From Thioalkalivibrio sulfidiphilus HL-EbGr7 (GTDB lineage: Bacteria; Pseudomonadota; Gammaproteobacteria; Ectothiorhodospirales; Ectothiorhodospiraceae), in the NCBI RefSeq assembly GCF_000021985.1, contig NC_011901.1, positions 806,001-870,000 on the forward strand: a stretch of DNA of 64,000 nucleotides, written 5' to 3'. Below the pieces are notes generated by a model. The model saw nothing but the letters and a program-made list of their open reading frames with translations. It was not told where the DNA came from and did not search any database. Made by a program: the position numbers and the translations under genes. Of the stretch, positions 16,839 to 30,025 are shown piece by piece; the stretch's first letter is position 1; the number at the start of each line of letters is the position of its first letter.

Positions 16839-17901
16839 ATTCCTGAGCGAGTATTACCGGGGCTTCAATGTCTTCCAGTACCTGACCCTGCGCGCCATCC
16901 TGGGCGTGCTCACCGCGCTGATCATCGCCTTCCTGGTGGGCCCGGCCATGATTCGCCGCCTGAGCCTGTACAAGATCGGCCAGCAGGTGCGCACGGACGG
17001 CCCCCAGACCCATCTGACCAAGGCCGGCACGCCCACCATGGGCGGCGCCCTGATCCTGGTGGCCGTGGCGGTGAGCACCCTGCTGTGGAGCGATCTGTCC
17101 AACCGCTTCGTGTGGGTGGTGCTCATGGTCACCCTGCTGTTCGGCCTGATCGGCGGCATCGACGACTACCGCAAGCTGCGCTACGGCAATTCCAAGGGCC
17201 TGTCGGCCAGGACCAAGTTCTTCTGGCAGTCGGTGGTGGGTTTCGCCACCGCCATCCTGCTCTACTACACCGCCCAGGCGCCGGTGGAGACCACCTTCTT
17301 CGTGCCCCTGTTCAAAGACGTGGCCATCCAGCTGGGTCCCTGGTTCATCCTGCTCACCTGGTTCGTGATCGTGGGCGCCAGTAACGCGGTCAACCTCACC
17401 GACGGCCTGGACGGCCTGGCCATCATGCCCACCGTGCTGGTGGCCGGCGCCTTCGGGGTGTTCGCCTATCTCTCCGGCCACGCGGTGTTCGCCAACTACC
17501 TGGGCATTCCCTACGTGCCCGGGGTGGGCGACCTGGTGGTGTTCACCGGCGCCCTGGTGGGCGCGGGGCTCGGCTTTCTCTGGTTCAACGCCTATCCGGC
17601 CCAGGTGTTCATGGGCGACGTGGGGGCCCTGGCCCTGGGTGCCGCCCTGGGCGTGCTGGCGGTGGTCACCCGCCAGGAGATCGTGCTGGTGATCATGGGC
17701 GGCGTGTTCGTGGTGGAGACCCTGTCGGTGATCATGCAGGTGGTTTCCTACAAGCTCACCGGCCGGCGCATCTTTCGCATGGCGCCCCTGCATCACCACT
17801 TCGAACTGAAAGGCTGGCCCGAGCCCCGGGTCATCGTGCGCTTCTGGATCATCACCGTGATCCTGGTGCTGGTGGGCCTGGCCACCCTGAAGCTGCGTTG
17901 A
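16819..17901 (+). CDS. mraY: phospho-MurNAc-pentapeptide transferase
   Basis: MraY is an integral membrane enzyme that transfers phospho-MurNAc-pentapeptide to undecaprenyl phosphate, making lipid I. It has 360 residues with about ten membrane segments. The opening [16 protein letters not shown] and the cytoplasmic loops [36 protein letters not shown] and [14 protein letters not shown] contain the magnesium-binding aspartates. [14 protein letters not shown] is the conserved histidine loop. The start ATG lies inside murF. Confidence 0.97.
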   Translation: MLLSLFEFLSEYYRGFNVFQYLTLRAILGVLTALIIAFLVGPAMIRRLSLYKIGQQVRTDGPQTHLTKAGTPTMGGALILVAVAVSTLLWSDLSNRFVWVVLMVTLLFGLIGGIDDYRKLRYGNSKGLSARTKFFWQSVVGFATAILLYYTAQAPVETTFFVPLFKDVAIQLGPWFILLTWFVIVGASNAVNLTDGLDGLAIMPTVLVAGAFGVFAYLSGHAVFANYLGIPYVPGVGDLVVFTGALVGAGLGFLWFNAYPAQVFMGDVGALALGAALGVLAVVTRQEIVLVIMGGVFVVETLSVIMQVVSYKLTGRRIFRMAPLHHHFELKGWPEPRVIVRFWIITVILVLVGLATLKLR

Positions 17902-17919
17902 GGAAAGCGACTGACTGAC

Positions 17920-19248
17920 ATGAACGGCATGGCTGACACACTGATCGTGGGGCTGGGCGCAACGGGCATCTCCGTGGCGCGCCACCTGCGTGCGCGCGGG
18001 GAGTCCTTCCGCGTGGCGGACAGCCGTGCCGAGCCGCCGGGCCGTGAGGAACTGCGTCGTCTGGCGCCCGAGGCGCGGCTTGATGCAGGCCCCTTCGATC
18101 CGGCCCTGTTCACCGGCGTGAAGCGGCTCATCGTGAGCCCCGGCGTGAGCGTGGCCGAGCCCGCCATCCAGGCGGCCCGTGCCGCCGGTGCCGAGATCCT
18201 GGGTGACATCGAGCTGTTCGCCCGGGAGGCCCGCGCCCCCGTGGTGGCCATCACCGGTTCCAACGGCAAGAGCACGGTCACCGCCCTGGTGGGCGAGATG
18301 GCCCGGGCGGCCGGCCTGAACGTCGCCGTGGGCGGCAACTTCGGCATCCCGGCCCTGGACCTGCTCAACGACGCAGACGTGGAGCTCTACGTGCTGGAAC
18401 TCTCCAGCTTCCAGCTGGAGACCACCGAGAGTCTCGCTCCGGTGGCGGCCACGGTGCTCAACATCTCCGCCGATCATCTGGATCGTTATGAGAGCCTCGA
18501 AGACTACGCAGCTGCCAAGGAACGCATCTTCCGGCGCACGGAGACCGCGGTGATCAACCGGGACGACCCCCGGGTCTGGTCCATGGCGGGCGGCGCGCGA
18601 CGGGTGAGTTTCGGCCTCGATGTCCCTGGTGAGGGCGACTGGGGCCTGGTCGAACGGGATGCCGAGCCCTGGCTGGCCCAGGGTGAGATCCCCTGGTTCG
18701 CGGAATCGCGCCTGCGCATCGCCGGGCGGCACAACACCGCCAACGCCCTGGCCGCCCTGGCCCTGGGCCAGGCGGCGGGGCTGCCCGGCGAGGCCATGGT
18801 GGAGGCCCTGACCCAGTTCTCCGGCCTGCCCCACCGCTGCCAGTGGGTGACGCGTCTGCACGGCGTCTCCTGGTACAACGATTCCAAGGGCACCAACCTG
18901 GGCGCCACCCTGGCGGCCCTGGAAGGTTTCCCGGGCCAGGTGGTGCTGATCGCCGGCGGCCAGGGCAAGGGCCAGGACTTCGCGCCCCTGGGCGATGCGG
19001 TGGTCGGCAAGGCCCGGGCCGTGGTGCTGCTGGGCGAGGACGCGCCGCACATCGCGACGGCGCTGGACGGTCGTGTGCCGGTCGTCAGTGTGGCGTCCAT
19101 GGAGGCCGCCGTGGCCGAGGCCGCGCGCCTGGCACAGAGCGGCGACAGTGTGTTGCTCTCGCCCGCCTGCGCCAGTCTCGACATGTTCGACAACTACATG
19201 CACCGGGGCGAGGTCTTCATGGCCGCGGTGCGGAGGCTCGCCCCGTGA
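17920..19248 (+). CDS. murD: UDP-MurNAc-L-Ala:D-glutamate ligase
   Basis: MurD adds D-glutamate as the second stem-peptide residue. It has 442 residues. The N-terminal Rossmann-like UDP-binding domain opens TLIVGLGATGISVARHLRARG, the P-loop TGSNGKST starts at residue 112, and ELSSFQLE and LNISADHLDRY are family-typical. The C-terminal domain contains NDSKGTNLGATLAAL and LLSPACASLDMFDNY. It starts 18 bases after mraY; a second in-frame ATG at 17929 is possible. The stop overlaps the ftsW GTG. Confidence 0.95.
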   Translation: MNGMADTLIVGLGATGISVARHLRARGESFRVADSRAEPPGREELRRLAPEARLDAGPFDPALFTGVKRLIVSPGVSVAEPAIQAARAAGAEILGDIELFAREARAPVVAITGSNGKSTVTALVGEMARAAGLNVAVGGNFGIPALDLLNDADVELYVLELSSFQLETTESLAPVAATVLNISADHLDRYESLEDYAAAKERIFRRTETAVINRDDPRVWSMAGGARRVSFGLDVPGEGDWGLVERDAEPWLAQGEIPWFAESRLRIAGRHNTANALAALALGQAAGLPGEAMVEALTQFSGLPHRCQWVTRLHGVSWYNDSKGTNLGATLAALEGFPGQVVLIAGGQGKGQDFAPLGDAVVGKARAVVLLGEDAPHIATALDGRVPVVSVASMEAAVAEAARLAQSGDSVLLSPACASLDMFDNYMHRGEVFMAAVRRLAP

Positions 19249-20447
19249 GCGCCGTGGACATCCAGGCCACCCGTGACGCCGGTCAGCAGCTGCAGGTGCG
19301 TCTGGCCCAGCGCCTGGACCTGGGCCTGACCCTGAGCGTGCTGGCCCTGCTGGGACTGGGCCTGGTGATGGTGGCCTCCGCCTCCATCGGCATCGCCGAT
19401 CGCAACCTGGGCGACCCCTTGTACTTCCTCAAGCGCCAGGCGGCGTACGTGGTCCTGGGGCTTGCGGCAGCAAGCCTGGCCTACCGCATCCGCCTGGCCT
19501 ACTGGGAGGCCTCTGCCGGGCTGCTGCTGGGATTTGCCTATTTCCTGCTGATCCTGGTGCTGGTGCCCGGGGTGGGCGTGACGGTCAACGGCTCCACCCG
19601 CTGGCTGAGCCTGGGGCTGTTCAATCTGCAGGTCTCGGAAGTGGCCAAGCTGCTGTTCACCCTGTACCTGGCCGGTTACCTGACCCGTCACGGCCGCGCG
19701 GTGCGCGAGCAGTTCGCCGGTTTCCTGCGCCCCATGCTGCTGCTGTCCGGCGCGGCCCTGCTGTTGCTCATGGAGCCGGACTTCGGCGCCGCCGTGGTGC
19801 TCATGGCCATCGGCCTGGCGCTGCTGTTCTTGGCCGGCGCCAAGCTCTGGCAGTTCGCCCTGCTGGTGGGCACCGTGGCGGCGGCACTTGCCATGCTGGC
19901 CATCACCACGCCCTACCGCATGGCGCGCCTGACCGCCTTCCTGGACCCCTGGAACGACCCCTTCAACAGCGGCTTCCAGCTCACCCAGTCCCTGATCGCC
20001 ATCGGCAGCGGGTCCTGGTTCGGCGTGGGACTGGGGGCGAGCGTGCAGAAACTCTTCTACCTGCCCGAGGCCCACAACGACTTCCTGTTCGCCGTGCTCG
20101 CCGAGGAACTGGGGCTGGTGGGCATCACCGTGGTGGTGCTGCTCTACGGCTGGTTCCTGTGGCGCAGCTTCGGCATCGGCCGGGCGGCGGAACAGGCCGG
20201 CCAGCTGTTCGGCGCTTACCTGGCCTATGGCGTCGGCGTGTGGGTCAGCCTGCAGGCCTTCATCAACATGGGCGTGAACATGGGCCTGCTGCCCACCAAG
20301 GGCCTGACCCTGCCACTGATGAGCTACGGCGGCAGCTCCATGCTCATGACCTGCGCCGCCGTGGGCCTGCTGCTGCGGGTGCATCGGGAGACGGTGGAGA
20401 GCGGCCCGCTGCGGGTCGGGCGCGTGACGGGAGGGCGAGGCGCATGA
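19245..20447 (+). CDS. ftsW: septal peptidoglycan glycosyltransferase FtsW
   Basis: FtsW is the SEDS-family polymerase that makes septal glycan strands from lipid II together with FtsI. It has 400 residues from the GTG at 19245, which overlaps the murD stop; frame-open sequence further upstream lies inside murD. About ten membrane helices are visible. Conserved SEDS blocks are VTVNGSTRWLSLG, EPDFGAAVV, PEAHNDFLFAVLAEELGLVG and LLPTKGLTLPLMSYGGSSM. The N-terminal 25 residues are cytoplasmic and not conserved. Confidence 0.95.
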   Translation: MSAVDIQATRDAGQQLQVRLAQRLDLGLTLSVLALLGLGLVMVASASIGIADRNLGDPLYFLKRQAAYVVLGLAAASLAYRIRLAYWEASAGLLLGFAYFLLILVLVPGVGVTVNGSTRWLSLGLFNLQVSEVAKLLFTLYLAGYLTRHGRAVREQFAGFLRPMLLLSGAALLLLMEPDFGAAVVLMAIGLALLFLAGAKLWQFALLVGTVAAALAMLAITTPYRMARLTAFLDPWNDPFNSGFQLTQSLIAIGSGSWFGVGLGASVQKLFYLPEAHNDFLFAVLAEELGLVGITVVVLLYGWFLWRSFGIGRAAEQAGQLFGAYLAYGVGVWVSLQAFINMGVNMGLLPTKGLTLPLMSYGGSSMLMTCAAVGLLLRVHRETVESGPLRVGRVTGGRGA

Positions 20448-21540
20448 GCGAGCGTCCCATCCTGATCATGGCGGGCGGCACCGGCGGGCACGTGTTCCCG
20501 GGCCTGGCCGTGGCCGAGCGCCTGCGTGAGCTGGGCGAGCACGTGGTCTGGCTCGGCACCGCCCGGGGTCTGGAGGCCAAGCTGGTACCCGAGGCGGGCT
20601 TCGAGTTCCACACCCTGCCGGTGGCGGGACTGCGCGGCAAGGGCCTGGTCAACTGGCTGTTCGCCCCGCTGCGCCTGGGCGTCGCCCTGTGGGCGGCCCT
20701 GGCCTTCCTGCTGCGGGTGAAGCCCCGGGCCGTGCTGGGCCTGGGCGGCTTCGCCTCCGGTCCCGGCGGGCTCATGGCCGCGGCGCTCAGCATCCCCCTG
20801 GTGATCCACGAACAGAACGCCGTGGCTGGCCTCACCAACCGCTGGCTGTCCCGAGTGGCGGACAAGGTGCTGGAGGCCTTCCCGGGCACCTTCCCGGAGA
20901 AGGTGGGCGCCGTGCACACCGGCAACCCGGTGCGTGCGCGCATCAGCGGCCTGATCGAGCCGGAACTGCGTTTCCTGGGCCGGGAGGGTCCGCTGCGGGT
21001 GCTGGTGCTGGGCGGCAGCCTCGGCGCGCTGGCCCTGAACAGGACCGTGCCGGAGGCCCTGGCCCGCCTGCCGGCACAGGGTCGCCCCCTGGTGCGTCAC
21101 CAGGCCGGCGAGCGCACCCTGGACCAGGCCAGGGCGGCCTATGCCAGTGCCGGCGTGAAGCCGGAACTGCTGCCCTTCATCAAGGATATGGCCGAGGCCT
21201 ACGGCTGGGCCGACCTGGTGGTGTGCCGCGCCGGCGCGCTCACCGTCGCCGAACTGGCCGCCGCCGGCCTGGGCGCCATCCTGGTGCCCTATCCCCACGC
21301 GGTGGACGACCACCAGAGCGCCAACGGCCGCTATCTCACCGAGGCCGGCGCGGCGGTGATGATCCCCGAATCCGAACTGGACGCACGGCGCCTGGCCACC
21401 GAACTCAAGTCCATCGACCGGGCCCGCGCCCTGGAGATGGCCGAGGCCGCCCGGCGCCGCGCCCTGCCCGATGCCACCGAGACCGTGGCGCGGATCTGCC
21501 TGGGCCAGGCCCGTACCGGCAAGGCCCGTGGAGGTGCGAA

Positions 21541-21544
<4 letters not shown>
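20444..21544 (+). CDS. murG: UDP-GlcNAc:lipid I GlcNAc transferase
   Basis: MurG is a GT28 enzyme on the inner face of the membrane that converts lipid I to lipid II. It has 366 residues. The N-terminal [17 protein letters not shown] glycine loop, [12 protein letters not shown] and [13 protein letters not shown], and the C-terminal domain with [25 protein letters not shown] and [17 protein letters not shown], are all standard. The ATG overlaps the ftsW stop by four bases and the end overlaps murC. Confidence 0.96.
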
Positions 21545-24802
<3,258 letters not shown>

Positions 24803-24803
24803 C

Positions 24804-25583
24804 GTGGCGAAGCGGGATGCCATGGCCAGGAAACAGCGGGACATCGCGCCCTGGTGGCGTGGTCTGGAACTGCGCCGCTGGCTGCGCCGCGGCCTGGCGC
24901 TGGGGGTGGTGCTGATGTTTGCCGCTGCGCTTGGCTACGCCGCGGACTGGGCTCTGCGCCCGGACACCCTGCCGATCCGCGCGGTGCAGATCGAGGGGCA
25001 GTTCCATCACCTGGAGCGCCGCGATCTTGAATCGGCCCTGGGGCCGTACGTGAGCGGCGGGTTCTTCAGCGTGGATCTGCCGGCGGTGGAGCGCGCGGCC
25101 ATGGCGCTGCCCTGGGTGTACGGGGTGAGCGTGCGCAGGCTCTGGCCCGACACCCTGCAGGTGCAGGTGACCGAGCAGGTGCCCGTGGCCCGCTGGGGCG
25201 AGGACGCCCTGGTGAACCGTTACGGGGACGTGTTCCGGCCGGCCCCGGAGAGCCTGCCCGGTGGATTGCCGAGCCTGACCGGCGGCGAGGGGCGCCAGCG
25301 CAGCCTGATGCGCCGCTATCTCGCCGTGCAGGCGCGGCTCGCCGACGTGGGGCTGGAGGTGCGCGGCCTGCGCGAGGACGCCCGCCAGGCCTGGACCATC
25401 GAGCTGGTGGGCGGCGGTGAAGTGCTCATGGGCCGCGGTGCCGGCGAGGTCCAGCTGGAGCGGCTGCTGCGGGCCTACCCGCATATCGCCGCACAACGCG
25501 ACGCGCCGGTGCGGCGCATGGACCTGAGATACACCAACGGCATCGCCGTGGCCTGGGGCGAAGCGGCCCCGGTCGCGCATTGA
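24804..25583 (+). CDS. ftsQ: cell division protein FtsQ
   Basis: FtsQ is the bitopic scaffold of the FtsQLB divisome complex. It has 259 residues from the GTG at 24804, two bases after the ddl stop. The cytoplasmic basic N-terminus is followed by a membrane helix at about 32-52 (LALGVVLMFAAALGYAADWAL). A POTRA domain starts IRAVQIEGQFHHLERRDLE, and the beta domain contains VRRLWPDTLQVQVTEQVPVARW. An alternative start is the ATG at 24822. Confidence 0.93.
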   Translation: MAKRDAMARKQRDIAPWWRGLELRRWLRRGLALGVVLMFAAALGYAADWALRPDTLPIRAVQIEGQFHHLERRDLESALGPYVSGGFFSVDLPAVERAAMALPWVYGVSVRRLWPDTLQVQVTEQVPVARWGEDALVNRYGDVFRPAPESLPGGLPSLTGGEGRQRSLMRRYLAVQARLADVGLEVRGLREDARQAWTIELVGGGEVLMGRGAGEVQLERLLRAYPHIAAQRDAPVRRMDLRYTNGIAVAWGEAAPVAH

Positions 25584-25614
25584 ATGAACGAGTCAGTACC
25601 TAGAGAGAGACAGC

Positions 25615-26853
25615 ATGTCGAAGCGATCCGATAAGGGAATGATTGTTGGCCTGGATATCGGCACCTCCAAGGTCGAGGCCATCGTCGGCGAGATCAACGA
25701 GGACGGTCAGATCGAGATCGTCGGCATCGGCTCGCACCCTTCCCGGGGTCTGAAGAAGGGCGTGGTGGTCAACATCGAGTCCACGGTTCAGTCCATCCAG
25801 CGGGCGGTGGAAGAGGCCGAGCTGATGGCCGGCTGCCAGATCCACTCGGTGTTCACGGGCATCGCGGGCAGTCACGTGAAGAGCCTCAACTCCACCGGCG
25901 TGGTGGCCATCAAGGACAAGGAGGTCACCTCCGCCGACGTGGACCGGGTGATCGACGCGGCGCGCGCAGTGGCCATCCCGGCGGACCAGCGCATCCTGCA
26001 CATCCTGCCCCAGGAATTCATCATCGATGAGCAGGAGGGCATCCGCGAGCCGGTGGGCATGTCCGGCGTGCGTCTGGAGGCCAAGGTGCACCTGGTCACC
26101 GGCGCGGTCTCCGCCGCCCAGAACATCGTCAAGTGCGTGCGCCGCTGCGGCCTGGAGGTGGACGACATCATCCTGGAACAGATGGCCTCCAGCCACGCGG
26201 TGCTCACCGAGGACGAGAAGGAACTGGGCGTGTGCCTGGTGGACATCGGCGGCGGCACCACGGACATCGCCGTGTTCACCGACGGCGCGATCCGCCACAC
26301 GGCGGTGATCCCCATCGCCGGCGACCAGGTTACCAACGACATCGCCGTGGCCCTGCGTACGCCGACCCAGTACGCCGAGGACATCAAGATCAAGTACGCC
26401 TGCGCCCTGCGCCAGCTGGCCAATCCCGACGACACCATCGAGGTGCCGAGCGTGGGCGACCGCGCACCCAAGCGTCTGTCCCGCCAGACCCTCGCCGGCG
26501 TGGTGGAGCCGCGCTACGAGGAGCTGCTGTCCCTGGTGCAGGCGGAGCTGCGCCGCTCCGGCTGTGAGGAACTGGTGGCGGCGGGCGTGGTGCTTACCGG
26601 CGGGTCTTCCAAGATGGAAGGGGTGATCGATCTGGCCGAGGAAGTGTTCCACATGCCCGTGCGTCTGGGTCTGCCCCAGCACGTGAGCGGGCTGGTGGAC
26701 GTGGTGCGCAACCCGATCCACGCCACCGGCGTGGGTCTGCTGTTGTTCGGTCATCAGAGCCGGGGCGGCGGGCGCAGCCACGAGGCGCGTCAGACGGGCA
26801 ATCTCAAGGCAGTGTGGGGAAGGATGAAGAGCTGGTTTCAGGGCAACTTCTAA
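25615..26853 (+). CDS. ftsA: cell division protein FtsA
   Basis: FtsA is the actin-like protein that tethers FtsZ to the membrane and recruits later divisome proteins. It has 412 residues. ATPase-fold motifs are GLDIGTSKVEAIVGE (phosphate 1) and VDIGGGTTDIAVF (phosphate 2), with VVLTGGSSKMEGVIDLAEE for adenosine binding. The 1C domain lies between, around residues 85-165. The C-terminal amphipathic helix WGRMKSWFQGNF is the membrane-targeting sequence. It starts 31 bases after ftsQ with AGAGAGA as the ribosome-binding site. Confidence 0.97.
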   Translation: MSKRSDKGMIVGLDIGTSKVEAIVGEINEDGQIEIVGIGSHPSRGLKKGVVVNIESTVQSIQRAVEEAELMAGCQIHSVFTGIAGSHVKSLNSTGVVAIKDKEVTSADVDRVIDAARAVAIPADQRILHILPQEFIIDEQEGIREPVGMSGVRLEAKVHLVTGAVSAAQNIVKCVRRCGLEVDDIILEQMASSHAVLTEDEKELGVCLVDIGGGTTDIAVFTDGAIRHTAVIPIAGDQVTNDIAVALRTPTQYAEDIKIKYACALRQLANPDDTIEVPSVGDRAPKRLSRQTLAGVVEPRYEELLSLVQAELRRSGCEELVAAGVVLTGGSSKMEGVIDLAEEVFHMPVRLGLPQHVSGLVDVVRNPIHATGVGLLLFGHQSRGGGRSHEARQTGNLKAVWGRMKSWFQGNF

Positions 26854-26855
26854 TC

Positions 26856-26890
26856 GAAGTCGGAATTGAGAATTGGGAAGTACGAAACGG
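26856..26890. repeat. one-armed intergenic word repeat (GGAATTGGGAAGT family)
   Basis: Starting three bases after the ftsA stop is a tract of GAAGTCGGAATTGAG and GAATTGGGAAGT-type words, related to those after sspB. It separates ftsA from the ftsZ leader and has no second arm. Confidence 0.45.
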
Positions 26891-26950
26891 GACAGGGCGG
26901 ATTTTCGTTTTTACGAATCAGATCAACCAATGTGTTGAGGAGGTATGACA

Positions 26951-28105
26951 ATGTTTGAGCTCATGGATACGTTTCCGCAGAACGCGGTCATCAAGGTCAT
27001 CGGCGTGGGCGGCGGCGGCGGCAACGCCGTACAGCACATGGTCAATGCCAACATCGAGGGCGTGGACTTCATCTGCGCCAACACCGATGCCCAGGCGCTG
27101 AAGAACCACAACGCCAAGACCCTGCTGCAGCTGGGCGGGCACATCACCAAGGGCCTGGGTGCCGGCGCCGACCCGGTGGTGGGACGTGAGGCGGCCCTGG
27201 AGGACCGGGACCGCATCGCCGAGGTGATCGAGGGCGCCGACATGGTGTTCATCACCGCCGGCATGGGCGGCGGTACCGGCACCGGCGGCGCACCGGTGGT
27301 GGCCCAGATCGCCCGGGAGATGGGCATCCTCACCGTGGCCGTGGTCACCAAGCCCTTCCCCTTCGAGGGCAAGAAGCGCCTGGCCGTGTCCCAGGCGGGC
27401 ATGGAGAACCTGGCCAAGTACGTGGACTCGCTGATCACCATCCCCAACGAGAAGCTGCTCACCGTGCTGGGCAAGAACATCTCCCTGCTGGAGGCCTTCA
27501 AGGCGGCCAACAACGTGCTGCTGGGCGCGGTGCAGGGCATTGCCGAGCTGATCACCCGTCCGGGACTGATCAACGTGGACTTCGCCGACGTGCGCACCGT
27601 GATGTCCGAGATGGGCATGGCCATGATGGGTACCGGCAGCGCGTCCGGCCAGGACCGCGCCCGGGTGGCGGCCGAGGCGGCCATCGCCAGTCCCCTGCTC
27701 GAGGACGTGAACATCGCCGGTGCCCGGGGCATCCTGGTGAACGTCACCGCCGGCCTGGACATGTCCATCGGCGAGTTCGAGGAAGTGGGTGATGCCATCA
27801 AGGAGTTCGCCTCCGAGGACGCCACCGTGGTGGTGGGTACCGTGATCGACCCGGAGATGACCGACGAGCTGCGCGTGACCCTGGTGGCCACCGGTCTGGG
27901 CAGCACCATGGCGGCCACCCGGGCGCCTGAGAAGCCCAAGGTCAAGCTGGTGGAACCGGCCCCCGAGCTGACCCCCGACTACGAGAACCTGGACCGCCCC
28001 ACGGTGATCCGCAAGAGTCAGGGCAACGCTGCGGTGGACCTGAATGGTCACCTGAACATGGATTACCTGGACATCCCGGCCTTCCTGCGCAAGCAGGCGG
28101 ACTGA
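26951..28105 (+). CDS. ftsZ: cell division protein FtsZ
   Basis: FtsZ is the tubulin-like GTPase that forms the division ring. It has 384 residues from the ATG at 26951. A strong AGGAGGT at 26938-26944 is six bases upstream of this ATG but directly abuts the other in-frame ATG at 26945, so 26951 is preferred, and it gives the family-like start MFELMDTF. The nucleotide signature GGGTGTGGAP is at 106-115, and TPGLINVDFADV-type sequence appears as RPGLINVDFADVRTVM. The conserved C-terminal peptide LDIPAFLRKQ, which binds FtsA and ZipA, is present. Confidence 0.97.
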   Translation: MFELMDTFPQNAVIKVIGVGGGGGNAVQHMVNANIEGVDFICANTDAQALKNHNAKTLLQLGGHITKGLGAGADPVVGREAALEDRDRIAEVIEGADMVFITAGMGGGTGTGGAPVVAQIAREMGILTVAVVTKPFPFEGKKRLAVSQAGMENLAKYVDSLITIPNEKLLTVLGKNISLLEAFKAANNVLLGAVQGIAELITRPGLINVDFADVRTVMSEMGMAMMGTGSASGQDRARVAAEAAIASPLLEDVNIAGARGILVNVTAGLDMSIGEFEEVGDAIKEFASEDATVVVGTVIDPEMTDELRVTLVATGLGSTMAATRAPEKPKVKLVEPAPELTPDYENLDRPTVIRKSQGNAAVDLNGHLNMDYLDIPAFLRKQAD

Positions 28106-28381
28106 TCGATGCACCAGGATGGTGCGCCCGGGGTTGTGGGTGGTCTGTGACAGCGCGTCATCCGGTCGCGGATTTGCCGCGTCTGGTCGCTTTTTCGGTG
28201 GAAACCATGCATCTGCACGGCTTTGGTGCCATAATGCGCAGGTTTTTTGCAGATTTACCCGCTTGGCTCGCGTCGCCATCAGGATGGCGCAGTTTTTGCT
28301 GGGCAATTCGGGAGGCCGGGTTATCATGCCGGCCGGACCGTGAGTCATTCGGATAGTCCGAACCAGTCGAGGGTTCCATCG

Positions 28382-29296
28382 TTGATCAGGCAGCGCACAC
28401 TCAAGAACACCATCAGGGCCACGGGCGTCGGTCTTCACACCGGCGAGAAGGTCTACGTGATGCTCAGGCCGGCACCGGTGGATACCGGTGTGGTGTTCCG
28501 GCGCATGGACCTGGAGCCGCCGGTGGAGATCAAGGCGAGCCCCGACAACGTCGGTGATACGCGCCTCTCCACCACCCTGGTCAACGGCGAGGTACGGGTC
28601 TCCACGGTGGAACACCTGCTGTCCGCCATCGCCGGCCTCGGCATCGACAACCTCTACGTGGAGGTGAGCGCGGCCGAGGTACCCATCATGGACGGCAGCG
28701 CCGGTCCCTTCGTGTTCCTGATCCAGTCCGCCGGCATCGTGGAGCAGGAGGCGCCCAAGAAGTTCATCCGCATCAAGCGCGCGGTGGAAGTGCGCGAGGA
28801 CGACAAGTGGGCCCGCTTCGAGCCCTTCGACGGCTTCAAGGTGGGCTTCTCCATCGATTTCCAGCACCCCATCTTCAGCAACGGGGTGCAGACCGCAGAA
28901 CTGGATTTCTCCACCACCTCCTTCGTCAAGGAAGTGAGCCGCGCACGGACCTTTGGCTTCATGCGTGACATCGAGATGCTGCGCGAGCGTCAGCTGGCCC
29001 TGGGCGGCAGCCTGGACAACGCCATCGTGCTGGACGATTTCCGCATCCTCAACGAAGACGGGCTGCGTTACGAAGACGAGTTCGTCAAACACAAGATCCT
29101 GGACGCCATCGGTGACCTGTACCTGCTGGGCCACAGCCTGGTGGGCGCCTTCACCGGCTTCAAGTCCGGGCATGCCCTCAACAATCGCCTCATTCGTACC
29201 CTCATCGCCCAGGAAGACGCCTGGGAATGCATCACCTTCGAGGATGAGAACGAGTCGGCCCCCATTTCCTACGCCCAGCCGGTCACGGCGTTCTGA
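28382..29296 (+). CDS. lpxC: UDP-3-O-acyl-N-acetylglucosamine deacetylase
   Basis: LpxC is the zinc deacetylase that commits lipid A synthesis. It has 304 residues from a TTG at 28382, chosen because the product then starts [20 protein letters not shown], matching the start of the E. coli protein; no ATG or GTG is available at this point. Zinc and catalytic segments are [35 protein letters not shown] and [13 protein letters not shown]. The 276-base leader after ftsZ contains possible -10 elements (CATAAT at 28230, TATCAT at 28322) without convincing -35 boxes. It is convergent with the next gene. Confidence 0.94.
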   Translation: MIRQRTLKNTIRATGVGLHTGEKVYVMLRPAPVDTGVVFRRMDLEPPVEIKASPDNVGDTRLSTTLVNGEVRVSTVEHLLSAIAGLGIDNLYVEVSAAEVPIMDGSAGPFVFLIQSAGIVEQEAPKKFIRIKRAVEVREDDKWARFEPFDGFKVGFSIDFQHPIFSNGVQTAELDFSTTSFVKEVSRARTFGFMRDIEMLRERQLALGGSLDNAIVLDDFRILNEDGLRYEDEFVKHKILDAIGDLYLLGHSLVGAFTGFKSGHALNNRLIRTLIAQEDAWECITFEDENESAPISYAQPVTAF

Positions 29297-29340
29297 TTGA
29301 GTTCGTGAGGGTAGGCGTGAGGTGTTTCTCGCGCCGCGGT

Positions 29341-29478
29341 GTAGGTCGGGCTTGTTCGGCGCATCCCTGCGCCTCACCCCTAGGGGGCTTGCGCGACGAA
29401 TCGCTCCCGGCGATTCGTTCAGCCCGACGCCGCCGTACGTATTCTGAGCCCCCGCTGTCGGGCTGAAGCCCGACCTAC
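29341..29478. repeat. composite inverted repeat (GTAGGTCGGGCTT family) between convergent genes
   Basis: The outer arms GTAGGTCGGGCTT (29341-29353) and AAGCCCGACCTAC (29466-29478) are perfectly inverted. Inside are a second inverted pair (TTCAGCCCGAC / GTCGGGCTGAA) and a small hairpin around GACGAATCGC. It lies between the ends of lpxC and the DciA-like gene, so it may stop transcription in both directions. A related element lies at 36804-36873. Confidence 0.8.
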
Positions 29479-29494
29479 AGGAATCCGGGATCCG

Positions 29495-29935
29495 TCAGGA
29501 TCGGCGCGTGTCGGGTTTTGCCGCTCTGGCGGCGAGCCTTTCCAGGGCCTCGGCCAGTTCCCTGTCCTCGATCCCCCGGGCGGCCTGGCGCAGCGTCGAA
29601 CCCGCCCGGCCGGAAAGTTTCGGGCGGGGCAGGGCCGTGCCCCTGCTGGCTGCTGCTGACCCGTGCAGGGCGGCCACGCTGACCCGCACGCGGCGCAGCT
29701 TGAGGCCGTGATGGGCGGCCAGATGTTTGAGGATCTCCCGCTGCAGGAAGCGCACCTGGGTGGCCCAGGCGCCGGCGTCGGCGGCGATGCGCAGCTGCTC
29801 CTCGTCAATGCCGGCCACCCAGCAGTGCTCGGCCAGGGCCGGCGGCAGCAGGTGGCGCAGGCTGTCGGTCAGTGTCTGGTGCAGGCCGGCCTGCTTGACG
29901 AGGCGGGGATCAATCAGGTGGCGGATGCGTTGCAT
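29495..29935 (-). CDS. DciA-like protein (DUF721)
   Basis: This is a protein of 146 residues with an N-terminal DUF721 domain (QTLTDSLRHLLPPALAEHCWVAGID, then LRIAADAGAWATQVRFLQREIL) and an arginine-rich, disordered C-terminal third. DciA is the helicase-operator protein found in bacteria that lack DnaC; it helps load the replicative helicase DnaB. The ATG at 29935 is chosen because the conserved domain begins just after it; the open frame runs far upstream but there it overlaps the M23 gene on the other strand. Its position next to secA is common in Pseudomonas-like genomes. The family call is good, but the exact role is inferred. Confidence 0.82.
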   Translation of the reverse strand: MQRIRHLIDPRLVKQAGLHQTLTDSLRHLLPPALAEHCWVAGIDEEQLRIAADAGAWATQVRFLQREILKHLAAHHGLKLRRVRVSVAALHGSAAASRGTALPRPKLSGRAGSTLRQAARGIEDRELAEALERLAARAAKPDTRRS

Positions 29936-30025
29936 CGTCTGAATGGTACCTTTGGTGCCGGAAACGGGTTTCCCGAAACGCCTGTGGCATGTACTATCGG
30001 GCTCCCATACTAGCAGTGTGGTCGT

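Noticed and set aside
16681-19203. An 840-residue open frame on the minus strand
   Set aside because: It is antisense to murF, mraY and murD, is rich in His, Gly and Gln from GC-skewed codons, and has no domain-like content. The plus-strand genes are unambiguous.
28230-28327. lpxC promoter at CATAAT or TATCAT
   Set aside because: The -10-like hexamers lack a -35 at acceptable spacing, so I mention them but do not annotate a promoter.
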